Notes: generated from the letters alone by a model not told the origin. Counted from the stretch's first letter, positions 41,543 through 50,410 are shown. The stretch: 64,000 bases of DNA from Streptomyces capillispiralis (GCF_007829875.1 NZ_VIWV01000001.1:3442501-3506500), one strand, 5' to 3'. Translations and numbers: made by a program.

Positions 41543-42829
41543 TCAGGTACGTTCCAGGATCGCCGTCACGCCCTGTCCGCCGGCCGCGCAGATGGAGATC
41601 AACCCCCGTCCCGGGGCGTCGCGTTCGGCGAGCAGCTTCGCGAGGGTCGCCACGATGCGGGCGCCGGTGGCGGCGAAGGGGTGGCCGGTGGCCAGGGAGG
41701 AGCCCGCCATGTTCAGCCGGGCGCGGTCCACCGGTGCCAGGCCCCGTTCCTCCCAGGCGGCCAGGGTGGCCAGCACCTGGGAGGCGAACGCCTCGTGGAC
41801 CTCGATCAGGTCGAAGTCCGCCATGCCGAGGCCCGCCCGCTCCAGCATCCGCGGGACCGCGTACGCGGGTGCCATCAGCAGGCCGTCCTCGCCGCCGGCG
41901 ACGTCGCCGTGCACGAAGTCCACGGCGGCCGTCTCGTGGGCGGTCAGGTACGCCAGCGGTTCCAGGCCCCGCTGCTCGGCCCACTCCTCGCTCGCCAGCA
42001 GCACCAGCGCCGCGCCGTCGGTGAGCGGGGTCGAGTTGCCGGCCGTCATGGTCGGTTCGGGATGGTCGAGGCCGAACACCGGCCTCAGCCTGGCGAGTTG
42101 CTCGACCGTCGAGCCGGGGCGCAGGTTCTGGTCGCGGTCCAGACCGCGGAAGGGCACCACCAGGTCCTCGAAGAAGCCGCGTTCGTACGCCGCCGCCAGC
42201 CGCTGGTGACTGGCGGCCGCGAGCTCGTCCTGGGCCTCGCGGGTGATGCCCCGGGCGCGGGCGGTGACCGCGGCGTGCTCGCCCATGGAGAGGCGGGTGC
42301 GCGGCTCGGCGTTGCGCGGGATGTCGGGGACGAGGTGGCCGGGGCGGACCTTCGCCAGCGCCTTGAGGCGGGCGCCCGGGGACTTGGCGCGCCGGGCCTC
42401 CAGCAGCACCTTGCGCAGGGCGTCGTTGACGCCGAGGGGCGCGTCGCTCGCGGTGTCGGCGCCGCCCGCGACGGCGGACTCGGTCTGCCCGAGGGCGATC
42501 TTGTTGGCGGCGGCGATCACCGCCTGGAGTCCGGTGCCGCAGGCCTGCTGGATGTCGTAGGCGGGGGTGCGGGCGTCGAGCGTCGAGCCGAGGACGGTCT
42601 CGCGGGCGAGGTTGAAGTCACGGCTGTGCTTGAGGACCGCGCCGGCCACGAACTCGCCCACGGCGCCCGGCTCGCGGAGCCCGTATCGCCCGGCCAGGCC
42701 GTCCAGGGCGGCGGTGAGCATCTCCTGGTTGGAGGCGGTGGCGTAGGGGCCGTCGGAGCGGGCGAAGGGGACGCGGCTGCCGCCGATGACCGCGACGCGC
42801 CGGACGGCCGCCGGCTTCAGGGTGCTCAT
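41543..42829 (-). CDS. Acetyl-CoA C-acetyltransferase (FadA2/FadI-like thiolase)
   Basis: 428 residues from ATG 42829. The nucleophile Cys lies in DIQQACGTGLQAV, the catalytic His in GSSLATGHPFAATGARIVATL, and the second Cys in ISICAAGGQGVTAIL. The length matches the longer, FadI/FadA2-type thiolases. It is transcribed away from the FabG-MaoC pair across a 121-base region with a candidate operator, as in the mycobacterial fadA2/fabG4-htdX arrangement. Confidence 0.92.
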   Translation of the reverse strand: MSTLKPAAVRRVAVIGGSRVPFARSDGPYATASNQEMLTAALDGLAGRYGLREPGAVGEFVAGAVLKHSRDFNLARETVLGSTLDARTPAYDIQQACGTGLQAVIAAANKIALGQTESAVAGGADTASDAPLGVNDALRKVLLEARRAKSPGARLKALAKVRPGHLVPDIPRNAEPRTRLSMGEHAAVTARARGITREAQDELAAASHQRLAAAYERGFFEDLVVPFRGLDRDQNLRPGSTVEQLARLRPVFGLDHPEPTMTAGNSTPLTDGAALVLLASEEWAEQRGLEPLAYLTAHETAAVDFVHGDVAGGEDGLLMAPAYAVPRMLERAGLGMADFDLIEVHEAFASQVLATLAAWEERGLAPVDRARLNMAGSSLATGHPFAATGARIVATLAKLLAERDAPGRGLISICAAGGQGVTAILERT

Positions 42830-42858
42830 CTCGACCTGCTCCTCACCGTGACATAGTC

Positions 42859-42871
42859 TTACTTCCGGTAA
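42859..42871. promoter_or_regulatory. Candidate operator between the divergent thiolase and FabG genes
   Basis: TTAC-TTCCG-GTAA is an inverted repeat in an A/T-rich pocket (42851-42880), and a further CTTAC copy follows at 42873-42877. It lies about 30 bases before the thiolase start and about 80 bases before the FabG start. The TetR at 45088 is the natural candidate to bind it. Confidence 0.45.
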
Positions 42872-42950
42872 CCTTACTCCAGAGTCAGTACCGGGGTGAG
42901 GACCGCGCGCGAGAACACCGTGAGCCCTTCTCACCCGCTGGGAGTCCCCC

Positions 42951-44255
42951 ATGGCCGACCGCTATCTCAGCTTCACCGGCACCGCGCCCGGCCGCTTCCT
43001 GACGCGCCGCCTGGGTCTCCCCCAGCCCGCGGCACTGCGCCGCTGGTCGCCCGAGCGGCCGGACCTGGACGGCGGCCTGCTCCACCTCACCGCGGGCAAG
43101 ACCGACCTGGACCTCCCGCCCGTCCTCGCCCGTGCCGGACTGGGCGAGGACACCGACGGCCGGCCCGCCGCCGTCGTCCTCGACGCCGGCGGCATCCGGG
43201 ACACCGAAGGCCTCGCCGACGTCCACGCGGCCCTCCACCCCGTCGTACGGTCCGTCGCCGCGAGCGGCCGGATCGTGGTGCTCGGCGCCCCCCTCGACCC
43301 CGCCGACCACCACCAGGCCGCCGCCCAGCAGGCGCTGGAGGGCTTCACCCGCTCCCTCGGCAAGGAGATCGGCCGGGGCAGGACCGTGAACCTGGTCCGC
43401 CTCACCGACGCCGCAGCCGCCGAGTCCACCCTGTCCTTCCTGCTCTCCCCCAAGTCCGCCTACGTCAGCGGCCAGGTGATCGAGGTGGGCGAGCACCGGC
43501 CCGTCACCCCGCACGACCCCCTGCGCCCCCTGGCCGGCCGCACCGCCCTGGTCACCGGCGCCGCGCGCGGCATCGGCGAGGCGGTCGCCGAAACACTGGC
43601 CCGGGACGGCGCCCAGGTGGTCGTCCTCGACGTGCCCGGGGCCGAGCAGGACGCACGGCGCGTCGCCGAACGGATCGGCGGCACCGCGCTCCCCCTCGAC
43701 ATCACCGCCCCCGACGCGGGCACCCGGATCGCCGAGGCCCTCCCCGGCGGCCTCGACGTCCTCGTCCACAACGCCGGCATCACCCGCGACCGCCGCCTGG
43801 CCAACATGTCCGCCGAACGCTGGATCCAGGTGCTGGAGGTGAACCTGGCGAGCGTCCTGCGCACCACCGACACCCTGCTCGCCCGCGGCACCCTCAAGCG
43901 GGGCGGACGCGTCGTGGCCACCGCCTCCATCGCGGGCATCGCCGGCAACACCGGCCAGACCAACTACGCGGCCGCCAAGGCCGGTGTCACCGGACTGGTC
44001 CGCTCCCTCGCGCCGCGCACCCTCACCGAGCACGGGGTGACGGTGAACGCGGTCGCGCCCGGATTCATCGAGACGAAGATGACGGCCGCCGTCCCCCTGT
44101 TCATCCGCGAGGCGGGACGGCGCATGAACTCCCTGGGCCAGGGCGGCCTGCCGGCCGACGTCGCCGAGACCATCGCCTGGCTCGCCCACCCGGCCTCCGG
44201 CGCGGTGAACGGGCAGGTCGTCCGGGTCTGCGGCCAGAGCCTCCTGGGGGCGTGA
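42951..44255 (+). CDS. High-molecular-weight 3-oxoacyl-(ACP/CoA) reductase (FabG4-like)
   Basis: 434 residues, longer than classical FabG (~250). An N-terminal ~200-residue flavodoxin-like degenerate domain (SAVVLDAGGIRDTEGLADVHAALHPVVRSV region) precedes an SDR domain: VTGAARGIGEAVAETLA (cofactor), HNAGIT, active-site Ser in TASIAGIAG, Tyr/Lys in TNYAAAKAGV, VNAVAPGFIETKM. This two-domain layout is that of mycobacterial FabG4, which reduces long 3-oxoacyl substrates with NADH. Followed by the MaoC gene 5 bases on. Confidence 0.92.
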   Translation: MADRYLSFTGTAPGRFLTRRLGLPQPAALRRWSPERPDLDGGLLHLTAGKTDLDLPPVLARAGLGEDTDGRPAAVVLDAGGIRDTEGLADVHAALHPVVRSVAASGRIVVLGAPLDPADHHQAAAQQALEGFTRSLGKEIGRGRTVNLVRLTDAAAAESTLSFLLSPKSAYVSGQVIEVGEHRPVTPHDPLRPLAGRTALVTGAARGIGEAVAETLARDGAQVVVLDVPGAEQDARRVAERIGGTALPLDITAPDAGTRIAEALPGGLDVLVHNAGITRDRRLANMSAERWIQVLEVNLASVLRTTDTLLARGTLKRGGRVVATASIAGIAGNTGQTNYAAAKAGVTGLVRSLAPRTLTEHGVTVNAVAPGFIETKMTAAVPLFIREAGRRMNSLGQGGLPADVAETIAWLAHPASGAVNGQVVRVCGQSLLGA

Positions 44256-44260
44256 GCACC

Positions 44261-45118
44261 ATGACCTCGGCACCACCGCGCACCGAACTCACCCGCTCCC
44301 CCGCCCTCGCCCCGCTCCTCGCCCGCGGCGCCCTCCTCTCCCCCCTCAAACGGCCCCGCCCCGACGCCGCGTTCCCCCGCACCCGGCTGGTGCTGCCCGG
44401 TCTGCGGATCGACCCCGGCCGGCTCGCCCGGTACGAGCGGGTGTGCGGCTTCCCCACCGGCGAGGAGGCACTGCCGGTGACGTACCCGCACGTCCTCGGC
44501 TTCCCGGCGGCGATGCGGCTGATGAGCGCGCGGAGCTTCCCGCTGCCCCTGCTGGGCCTGGTGCACACGTCGATCCGGATCACCCGGCACCGCGCGATGA
44601 CGTCCACCGGCACCTACGACCTCACGGTGCACGTCGACGGCCTCACCCCGCACCGGCGCGGCACGCAGGCCGCCGTGGTCACCGAGCTGCGGTCCGGCGG
44701 GGCGGTGGTGTGGACGTCACGCAGCACGTACCTGGCCCGGCACCGCACCCCGGGGCAGCAGCCCGCCGAACCCCCGGCGCCCGGTGAGCCGGAGCCCCTG
44801 CCCGTCGTCGAGGACTGGCGGCTCGCCGGGGACGTGGGACGGCGCTACGGTGCCGCGTCCGGCGACCGCAACCCCATCCACCTGCACCCGCTCACCGCCC
44901 GCCTCTTCGGCTTCCCCCGCGCCATCGCGCACGGCATGTGGACCGTGGCCCGCTGCCTCGCCGCCCACGGCACCCCCGGCGCGGCTCGGATCCGGGCCGA
45001 CTTCAGGGCACCGGTGCTGCTGCCGGGAACGGTGACGTACGCGGCGAAGGGCGGGCGCTTCGAACTGCGCGGCACCGGGGACCGGATTCACCTGACCGGG
45101 GAGGTCCGCCCGGCCTGA
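44261..45118 (+). CDS. MaoC-like (R)-hydratase/dehydratase (HtdX-like)
   Basis: 285 residues from ATG 44261 (GTG 44252, overlapping the previous stop, is possible). A double hotdog protein; the hydratase-2 motif is in the C-terminal half: YGAASGDRNPIHLHPLTARLFGFPRAIAHGMW, with Asp and His in the right places. It probably handles 3-hydroxyacyl thioesters next to FabG4. Its 3' end overlaps the convergent TetR gene by 31 bases. Confidence 0.88.
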   Translation: MTSAPPRTELTRSPALAPLLARGALLSPLKRPRPDAAFPRTRLVLPGLRIDPGRLARYERVCGFPTGEEALPVTYPHVLGFPAAMRLMSARSFPLPLLGLVHTSIRITRHRAMTSTGTYDLTVHVDGLTPHRRGTQAAVVTELRSGGAVVWTSRSTYLARHRTPGQQPAEPPAPGEPEPLPVVEDWRLAGDVGRRYGAASGDRNPIHLHPLTARLFGFPRAIAHGMWTVARCLAAHGTPGAARIRADFRAPVLLPGTVTYAAKGGRFELRGTGDRIHLTGEVRPA

Positions 45119-45819
45119 GCCGCCGTGACACCGGCCCCGTGCGGGCCGCCGCCGTCGGTCCCGGCGGGTTCGTCGCTCTCGTCCGGCGGGGTCCAGTGGC
45201 GGCCGGCCATCAGGTCGCCCAGCCCCATCCAGGCGAAGTTCATCAGCGTGGCCGCCGACTGCCGGGCCGTGACGCCCGGGGTGGTGTTGGCCCAGTCGGC
45301 GAGCGACTCGGCCGCCCCGACCAGGGCCTCCGCGAGCCCGGCCACCTCGCGTTCGCGCAGGTCGGGATCGCGGTGCGCCTCGCGGGCCGCGGCCAGTATC
45401 AGCTGGGTGACGAAGGCCACGATCTCCGTGCGCACCTCGGCGACCTCGGCGGCGAACACCTCACCGTGCGTACGGGCCTGGAGGTGCAGCACCGCCCAGC
45501 CGTCCGGGTTCCGCGCGGTGTGGGTGAAGAACGCCGTCAGGCCCGACCAGAGCTGGCGGTCCGCGGGCAGGTCCGGGCGGGCGCCCGCGCGCACCGCCTC
45601 GGTGAGCGCCTTCGCCTCACGCCGGATGCACGCGGTGAACAGGTCCTCCTTGGAGTTCAGGTACAGGTACACCAACGGCTTCGACACGCCCGCCAGTTCG
45701 GCGATCTCGTCCATCGACGCGGCCATGTACCCCCGCTGCCCGAAGGTCCGCACGGCGGCGTCCAGCATCTGCTGCTCACGGACCGCACGCGGCATCCGCT
45801 TCGTCTTCACGGCACCCAT
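45088..45819 (-). CDS. TetR-family regulator
   Basis: 243 residues. N-terminal HTH: REQQMLDAAVRTFGQRGYMAASMDEIAELAGVSKPLVYLYLNSKEDLFTACI (about 14-65), classical TetR_N. The C-terminal half is a helical ligand domain. It is likely to regulate the adjacent lipid genes; it has a disordered Gly/Asp-rich C-terminus that overlaps the convergent MaoC gene. Confidence 0.9.
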   Translation of the reverse strand: MGAVKTKRMPRAVREQQMLDAAVRTFGQRGYMAASMDEIAELAGVSKPLVYLYLNSKEDLFTACIRREAKALTEAVRAGARPDLPADRQLWSGLTAFFTHTARNPDGWAVLHLQARTHGEVFAAEVAEVRTEIVAFVTQLILAAAREAHRDPDLREREVAGLAEALVGAAESLADWANTTPGVTARQSAATLMNFAWMGLGDLMAGRHWTPPDESDEPAGTDGGGPHGAGVTAAQAGRTSPVR

Positions 45820-45923
45820 ATGACGTAGCGTACGGGCCCGCTCCCGCCGGACCGCCCGCCCGCGGACGCGCCACCGCCCGCGGCGGTCCGGGAACGGGAC
45901 CGGCGCGGGCGGCGGGCGGTGAC

Positions 45924-45977
45924 TCGGGCGGCCACGGACACTCCAGCGGCCAGGGGCACTCAGGCGGCCACGGGCAC
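45924..45977 (-). repeat. Three 18-bp tandem repeats across the symporter stop codon
   Basis: Read on the minus strand, three consecutive 18-base units of the type GTGCCCGTGGCCGCCTGA lie end to end (45977-45960, 45959-45942, 45941-45924). The first unit encodes the last residues of the symporter and its stop codon; the other two lie outside the gene and lack a TGA in that place. Confidence 0.75.
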
Positions 45978-47264
45978 CCGGTCGGCCTCGTCGACCGGCG
46001 AGGCGTGGACCGCGTCGTAGGCGTCGCGGTCGAGCAGGTTCTCACGGGCGGAAACGATCACCGGGACCAGCGCCTGCCCGGCGACGTTCGTCGCCGTGCG
46101 GATCATGTCCAGGATCGGGTCGATGGCCAGGAGCAGGCCCACGCCCTCCATCGGCAGGCCGAGGGTGGACAGGGTGAGGGTCAGCATGACCGTCGCGCCG
46201 GTGAGGCCGGCCGTGGCGGCGGAGCCCACCACCGAGACGAACGCGATCAGCAGGTAGTCGCCGACGCCGAGCTGGATGTCGAAGATCTGGGCGACGAAGA
46301 TCGCGGCGATGGCCGGGTAGATCGCGGCGCAGCCGTCCATCTTCGTGGTGGCCCCGAACGGCACGGCGAAGCTCGCGTACTCCTTGGGCACGCCCAGGCG
46401 CTCGGTGACCTTCTGGGTGAGCGGCATGGTGCCGACCGAGGAGCGGGAGACGAAGGCGAGCTGGATGGCGGGCCAGGCGCCCTTGAAGAACTGCACCGGG
46501 CTGACCTTGGCGACGGTCGCGAGCAGCGCCGGGTAGACGCCGAAGAGGACGATCGCGCAGCCGATGTAGATGTCGGCGGTGAAGGTGGCGTACTTGCCGA
46601 TGAGGTCCCAGCCGTAGGTGGCGATGGCGTTGCCGATGAGGCCGACGGTGCCGAGCGGGGCCAGGCGGATGACCCACCACAGGGCCTTCTGGAGGAGTTC
46701 GAGGACGGACTCGCTCAGGGTGAGGATCGGCTGGGCCTTCTCGCCGAGCTGGAGGGCGGCGATGCCGGCGACGGCGGCCATGAAGACGATCTGCAGCACG
46801 TTCAGCTCGGTGAACGGGGTGATCACGTCGGTCGGCACGATGCCGGTGAGGAAGTCGATCCAGGAGCCGGTCTTCTCGGGCCGGGCGCCGTCGGCGGGGG
46901 TGAGGCCGGTGCCCGCGCCCGGGTTGGTGACCAGGCCGATGACGAGGCCGATCGCCACCGCGATCAGCGAGGTGATCATGAACCAGAGGAGGGTCCGCGA
47001 GGCCAGCCGGGCCGCGTTGTTGACCTTCCGCAGGTTGGTGATGGAGACGAGGATCGCGAAGAAGACGAGCGGGGCGACGGCGAGCTTCAGCAGGCCGATG
47101 AAGGTGCCGCCGACCTTCTCCAGGGTGGTGACCAGCCAGCCGACGTCCTGGCTGCGGGCGAGCCAGCCGAGGAGGACGCCCAGGACGAGGCCGGCGAGTA
47201 TCTGGGCCCAGAAGGGCGCGCGCAGGCGCGGTGAAGGGGACTTCGTGTTCGTGGACACGGACAT
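45960..47264 (-). CDS. Dicarboxylate/amino-acid:cation symporter (DAACS, GltP/DctA family)
   Basis: 434 residues from ATG 47264; GTG 47258 has better spacing from the GGAG site. Eight or so transmembrane helices. Family motifs: AFVSRSSVGTMPLT (the Ser-rich hairpin), FAVPFGATTKMDGCAAIYPAIAAIFVAQ, and the NxxxD-type ATNVAGQAL near the C-terminus. It takes up glutamate or C4-dicarboxylates with H+ or Na+. A strong palindrome upstream suggests regulation. Confidence 0.9.
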   Translation of the reverse strand: MSVSTNTKSPSPRLRAPFWAQILAGLVLGVLLGWLARSQDVGWLVTTLEKVGGTFIGLLKLAVAPLVFFAILVSITNLRKVNNAARLASRTLLWFMITSLIAVAIGLVIGLVTNPGAGTGLTPADGARPEKTGSWIDFLTGIVPTDVITPFTELNVLQIVFMAAVAGIAALQLGEKAQPILTLSESVLELLQKALWWVIRLAPLGTVGLIGNAIATYGWDLIGKYATFTADIYIGCAIVLFGVYPALLATVAKVSPVQFFKGAWPAIQLAFVSRSSVGTMPLTQKVTERLGVPKEYASFAVPFGATTKMDGCAAIYPAIAAIFVAQIFDIQLGVGDYLLIAFVSVVGSAATAGLTGATVMLTLTLSTLGLPMEGVGLLLAIDPILDMIRTATNVAGQALVPVIVSARENLLDRDAYDAVHASPVDEADRVPVAA

Positions 47265-47451
47265 GCTCCGTTGGATCCGTAAAGGGGACGCGTGAGGGAA
47301 GGTGACGTGGGACTCGGGTGGCGGAACGTCAGGGACGACAGTTCGCGGAGGTGACCCGGCAGAGGTCCACGTGCAGGCGCGCCACGAGCGGAACACTCCG
47401 GGGCGTGGGGAACACGGCTGCTGACTTCACCCGCAGACCGTAACACCTGAA

Positions 47452-47480
47452 CTTTGAGATCCTCAAAGCCTTGCTTTGAG
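47452..47480. promoter_or_regulatory. CTTTGAG operator cluster upstream of the symporter
   Basis: CTTTGAG-ATC-CTCAAAG (47452-47468) is a perfect 17-base palindrome, and a third CTTTGAG half-site follows at 47474-47480, 22 bases from the first. It stands out in an A/T-richer pocket about 190 bases upstream of the symporter start, in the 316-base gap to the next gene. The length and symmetry suit a dimeric GntR-, LacI- or IclR-type repressor; no obvious candidate regulator is adjacent. Confidence 0.6.
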
Positions 47481-47514
47481 AGGTGGTCGGGCAAACGCGT
47501 CCGTACAACGCAAA

Positions 47515-47552
47515 GCGCCCCGGTTTCCTGGTGAGTTCGGAGACCGGGGCGC
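47515..47552 (-). terminator. Terminator downstream of the DUF4229 gene
   Basis: GCGCCCCGGT (47515-47524) pairs perfectly with ACCGGGGCGC (47543-47552), 10 bp, with an 18-base loop. It lies about 30 bases past the stop of the minus-strand DUF4229 gene. Confidence 0.8.
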
Positions 47553-47580
47553 CCGACGCGGTGCGCGGGTGTGACGGAGG

Positions 47581-47892
47581 TTACGAGGTCTGGCCCTGCG
47601 CCTGCCCCTGCGTGCGGGCGGTGTCGTCGGCCTCGTCCTCCTGGTTGCGGTTGGCCTCCAGGTTGGACTTCATCCGGTCCACCCGCCGCACGATCCGCTC
47701 GGAGGCGCGGTCCCGCTCCTTGCGGAGCACGACGAAGCTGATCGGGGCCGAGATCAGCAGCGCGAGCAGGACGACCCACAGGCCGTTGGAGTCGCCGAGG
47801 CCGCGCGGGGCGAGGCCGGAGTGGACGAGGCCCCAGACGACCACGAGGCAGCCCACGAAGATCCCGAGGCGCATCAGCGTGTAGCGGAGCAT
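47581..47892 (-). CDS. DUF4229 small membrane protein
   Basis: 103 residues from ATG 47892 (the longer upstream frame lacks a ribosome-binding site). Two transmembrane helices (about 5-25 and 37-57) separated by SGLAPRGLGDSNGLWVVLLALLISAP, then a cytoplasmic charged coil (LRKERDRASERIVRRVDRMKSNLEANRN). This is the actinobacterial DUF4229 pattern; function unknown. Often found near menaquinone genes in Streptomyces, as here. Confidence 0.85.
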   Translation of the reverse strand: MLRYTLMRLGIFVGCLVVVWGLVHSGLAPRGLGDSNGLWVVLLALLISAPISFVVLRKERDRASERIVRRVDRMKSNLEANRNQEDEADDTARTQGQAQGQTS

Positions 47893-48001
47893 CTCATCCA
47901 CTCTTCCTACGTACGGCCAGAACATCCCACCAGAACATCCCAAAGGGACATCGTCCAGTGAAGCACGCCCCGGCCCGTGGTCCCGCAGGGGGGTGCGGGG
48001 C

Positions 48002-48526
48002 TCAGGTCAGGGGCAGCAGCATGGTGATGTCGTCGCGCTCGTCGCCGGGTGCCACGCGGATCGCGCCGGGGACCCGGCCGACCTCCTTGTAGCCGCAGGA
48101 GGCGTAGAAGTGCTCCAGGCCGAGACCGCCGCGGCAGGTGAGCCGTATCGCTTCGATGCCGTCGAAGCCGCGGGCGGCGCGCTCGGCGGCGGCCAGCAGG
48201 TCGCGGCCGTAGCCCTTGCCCTGGTGGTCGGGGTGGACCATCACCGTGTAGAGCCAGATCCAGTGGGTCATCAGGCGGTGGGTGTTGGAGGTGAGGAACA
48301 CCGTGGCGGCCACCCGGCCCCGCTCGTCGTGCCCGACGAGGAGCCGGGAACGCTTCTCCTCCATGGCGACCAGCTGCCGCGTCAGCTCCGGGCGGATCTG
48401 CTCGGGTGTCACGGGCGGGACGAAGCCGACCGCTCCGCCGGCGTTGGTGACGTCGGCCCACAGGCCGATGACGCCGTCGCGCAGCTCGGGGGTGACGGCG
48501 GGGTCGAGCGTGAAGGTAAGGGGCAT
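48002..48526 (-). CDS. GNAT family N-acetyltransferase
   Basis: 174 residues. Acetyl-CoA site VMVHPDHQGKGYGRDLLAAAERAAR (about residues 95-119), preceded by WIWLYTV, then LTCRGGLGLEHFYASCGYKEVGRVPG. The N-terminal half (ELTRQLVAMEEKRSRLLVGHDERGRVAATVFL) is as in aminoglycoside/small-molecule GNATs. Substrate unknown. The 138 bases between it and mqnE hold no gene that I can see. Confidence 0.87.
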   Translation of the reverse strand: MPLTFTLDPAVTPELRDGVIGLWADVTNAGGAVGFVPPVTPEQIRPELTRQLVAMEEKRSRLLVGHDERGRVAATVFLTSNTHRLMTHWIWLYTVMVHPDHQGKGYGRDLLAAAERAARGFDGIEAIRLTCRGGLGLEHFYASCGYKEVGRVPGAIRVAPGDERDDITMLLPLT

Positions 48527-48664
48527 ACAGCCATCGTAGCCATTACCCGAACGGGCGTGCCGCGACCTCCGGATCGGCGACGAGACCCCGGTACACCGCC
48601 TCCCGGTCGTCCGCCCGCGGCACCGCCGAGGGGTGCACCGTGGGCACCAGCCGGTCGGGGCGCC

Positions 48665-49828
48665 TCAGACCCGCATCGGCTGCGGCGACTCCCGGCGCGC
48701 CGGGTCGGGGCCGTCGTACTCGCGGATGATCTCGTAGCGCGTGTTGCGCTCCACCGGGCGGAAGCCCGCGTCGCGGATCAGGTCCAGCAGGTCCTCGCGG
48801 GTCAGCTTGTTCGGCGTGCCGAAGTTGTCCGCGTCGTGCGTGATCTTGTACTCGACGACCGAGCCGTCCATGTCGTCGGCGCCGTGCTGGAGCGCGAGCT
48901 GCGCCGTCTGCACACCGTGCATCACCCAGAAGACCTTGACGTGCGGCACGTTGTCGAAGAGCAGCCGCGACACGGCGAACGTCTTCAGCGCCTCCGCGCC
49001 GGTCGCCATCTGCGTGCGGGCCTGGAGCCGGTTGCGGACCTTGCCGTCCTTCATGTCCACGAAGTCGTGCTGGTAGCGCAGCGGGATGAAGACCTGGAAG
49101 CCGCCGGTCTCGTCCTGCAGCTCACGCAGCCGCAGCACGTGGTCCACGCGGTGGCGGGGCTCCTCGATGTGGCCGTACAGCATGGTGCACGGGGTCTTCA
49201 GACCCTTCTCGTGCGCCAGGCGGTGGATGCGCGACCAGTCCTCCCAGTGGGTGCGGTGGTCGACGATGTGCTGCCGCACCTCCCAGTCGAAGATCTCCGC
49301 GCCGCCGCCGGTCAGCGACTCCAGACCGGCGTCGATCAGCTCGTCGAGGATCTCGCTCGCGCCGAGCCCGGAGATGGTCTCGAAGTGGTGGATCTCGGTG
49401 GCGGTGAACGCCTTCAGCGAGACGTCCGGCAGCGCCGCCTTCAACTCCCGCAGCGAGCGCGGGTAGTAACGCCACGGCAGGTTGGGGTGGAGCCCGTTGA
49501 CGATGTGCAGCTCGGTCAGGTTCTCCGACTCCATCGACCTGGCGAGCTTCACCGCCTCCTCGATGCGCATCGTGTACGCGTCCTTCTCCCCCGGCTTGCG
49601 CTGGAAGGAGCAGTAGGCGCAGGAGGCGGTGCACACGTTCGTCATGTTGAGGTGGCGGTTGACGTTGAAGTGCACGACGTCGCCGTTCAGCCGCGTGCGC
49701 ACCTCGTGCGCCAGCCCGCCCAGCCAGGCCAGGTCGTCCGACTCGTACAGCGCGATGCCGTCCTCACGGGTCAGGCGCACACCCGCCCGGACCTTCTCCT
49801 CCAGCTCGCGCTTGAGCCCGACGTCCAT
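48665..49828 (-). CDS. mqnE: Aminofutalosine synthase (radical SAM)
   Basis: 387 residues from ATG 49828. The radical-SAM cluster is CTASCAYC with Cys66, Cys70 and Cys73 (CxxxCxxC) after NRHLNMTNV. It joins 3-enolpyruvyl-benzoate to SAM to form aminofutalosine, the second step of the pathway. Supporting motifs: EIHHFETISG, SLTGGGAEIFDWEVRQHIV, TPCTMLYGHIEEPRHRVDHVL. The length and arrangement match the SCO4494 family. Confidence 0.94.
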   Translation of the reverse strand: MDVGLKRELEEKVRAGVRLTREDGIALYESDDLAWLGGLAHEVRTRLNGDVVHFNVNRHLNMTNVCTASCAYCSFQRKPGEKDAYTMRIEEAVKLARSMESENLTELHIVNGLHPNLPWRYYPRSLRELKAALPDVSLKAFTATEIHHFETISGLGASEILDELIDAGLESLTGGGAEIFDWEVRQHIVDHRTHWEDWSRIHRLAHEKGLKTPCTMLYGHIEEPRHRVDHVLRLRELQDETGGFQVFIPLRYQHDFVDMKDGKVRNRLQARTQMATGAEALKTFAVSRLLFDNVPHVKVFWVMHGVQTAQLALQHGADDMDGSVVEYKITHDADNFGTPNKLTREDLLDLIRDAGFRPVERNTRYEIIREYDGPDPARRESPQPMRV

Positions 49829-49884
49829 GCCGTCCCTCTTTCCCTCGGCTCTCGATCTCTTCAGGCAGTCCGCGTCAACCGTAC

Positions 49885-49908
49885 TCCCCCACCCTTCGGG
49901 CGGGGGGA
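49885..49908 (-). terminator. Hairpin between the Lrp/AsnC gene and mqnE
   Basis: CCCCC-A-CCC, TTC, GGG-C-GGGGG forms an 8-bp stem with one mismatch and a tight loop. It lies about 30 bases past the Lrp/AsnC stop codon. Confidence 0.55.
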
Positions 49909-49933
49909 CCCCCACAAGGCGCTCCGCGCCTGG

Positions 49934-50410
49934 TCACTGCACCTCTTCGGGCAGCTCACCGACCCGGTTCTCCCACTTGGTGGAGAGCACGATCGTCGTA
50001 CGGGTGCGGGAGACGCCCTTGGTGCCGGACAGCCGGCGGATGATCTTCTCCAGGCCGTCCACGTCGGTGGCCCGCACCTTGAGCATGAAGGAGTCGTCGC
50101 CGGCGATGAACCAGCAGTCCTCGATCTCCTTCAGGTCCCGCAGCCGCTGTGCCACGTCCTCGTGGTCGGCGGCGTCGGACAGCGAGATGCCGATCAGGGC
50201 GATGACACCGAGACCGAGCGAGGCGGCGTCCACGGTGGCCCGGTAGCCGGTGATGACCCCGGCCGCCTCCAGCCGGTTGATGCGGTCGGTGACGCTGGGT
50301 CCCGACAGTCCGACGAGGCGTCCCAGCTCCGCGTAGGAGGCCCGGCCGTTCTCCCTCAGGGCCTGGATGAGCTGCCTGTCCACCGCGTCCATCGAATCGA
50401 AGCCTTCCAC
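49934..50410 (-). CDS. Lrp/AsnC-family transcription regulator
   Basis: 158 residues from GTG 50410; ATG 50392 (product starting MDAVDRQLI) is also good because GGAAGG lies 10 bases before it. N-terminal HTH: DRQLIQALRENGRASYAELGRLVGLSGPSVTDRINRLEAAGVITGY; C-terminal RAM/AsnC ligand domain: VIALIGISLS, EIEDCWFIAGDDSFMLKV and KGVSRTRTTIVLST. The regulated amino acid is not known. It lies within the menaquinone cluster, but nothing links it to that pathway. Confidence 0.9.
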   Translation of the reverse strand: MEGFDSMDAVDRQLIQALRENGRASYAELGRLVGLSGPSVTDRINRLEAAGVITGYRATVDAASLGLGVIALIGISLSDAADHEDVAQRLRDLKEIEDCWFIAGDDSFMLKVRATDVDGLEKIIRRLSGTKGVSRTRTTIVLSTKWENRVGELPEEVQ

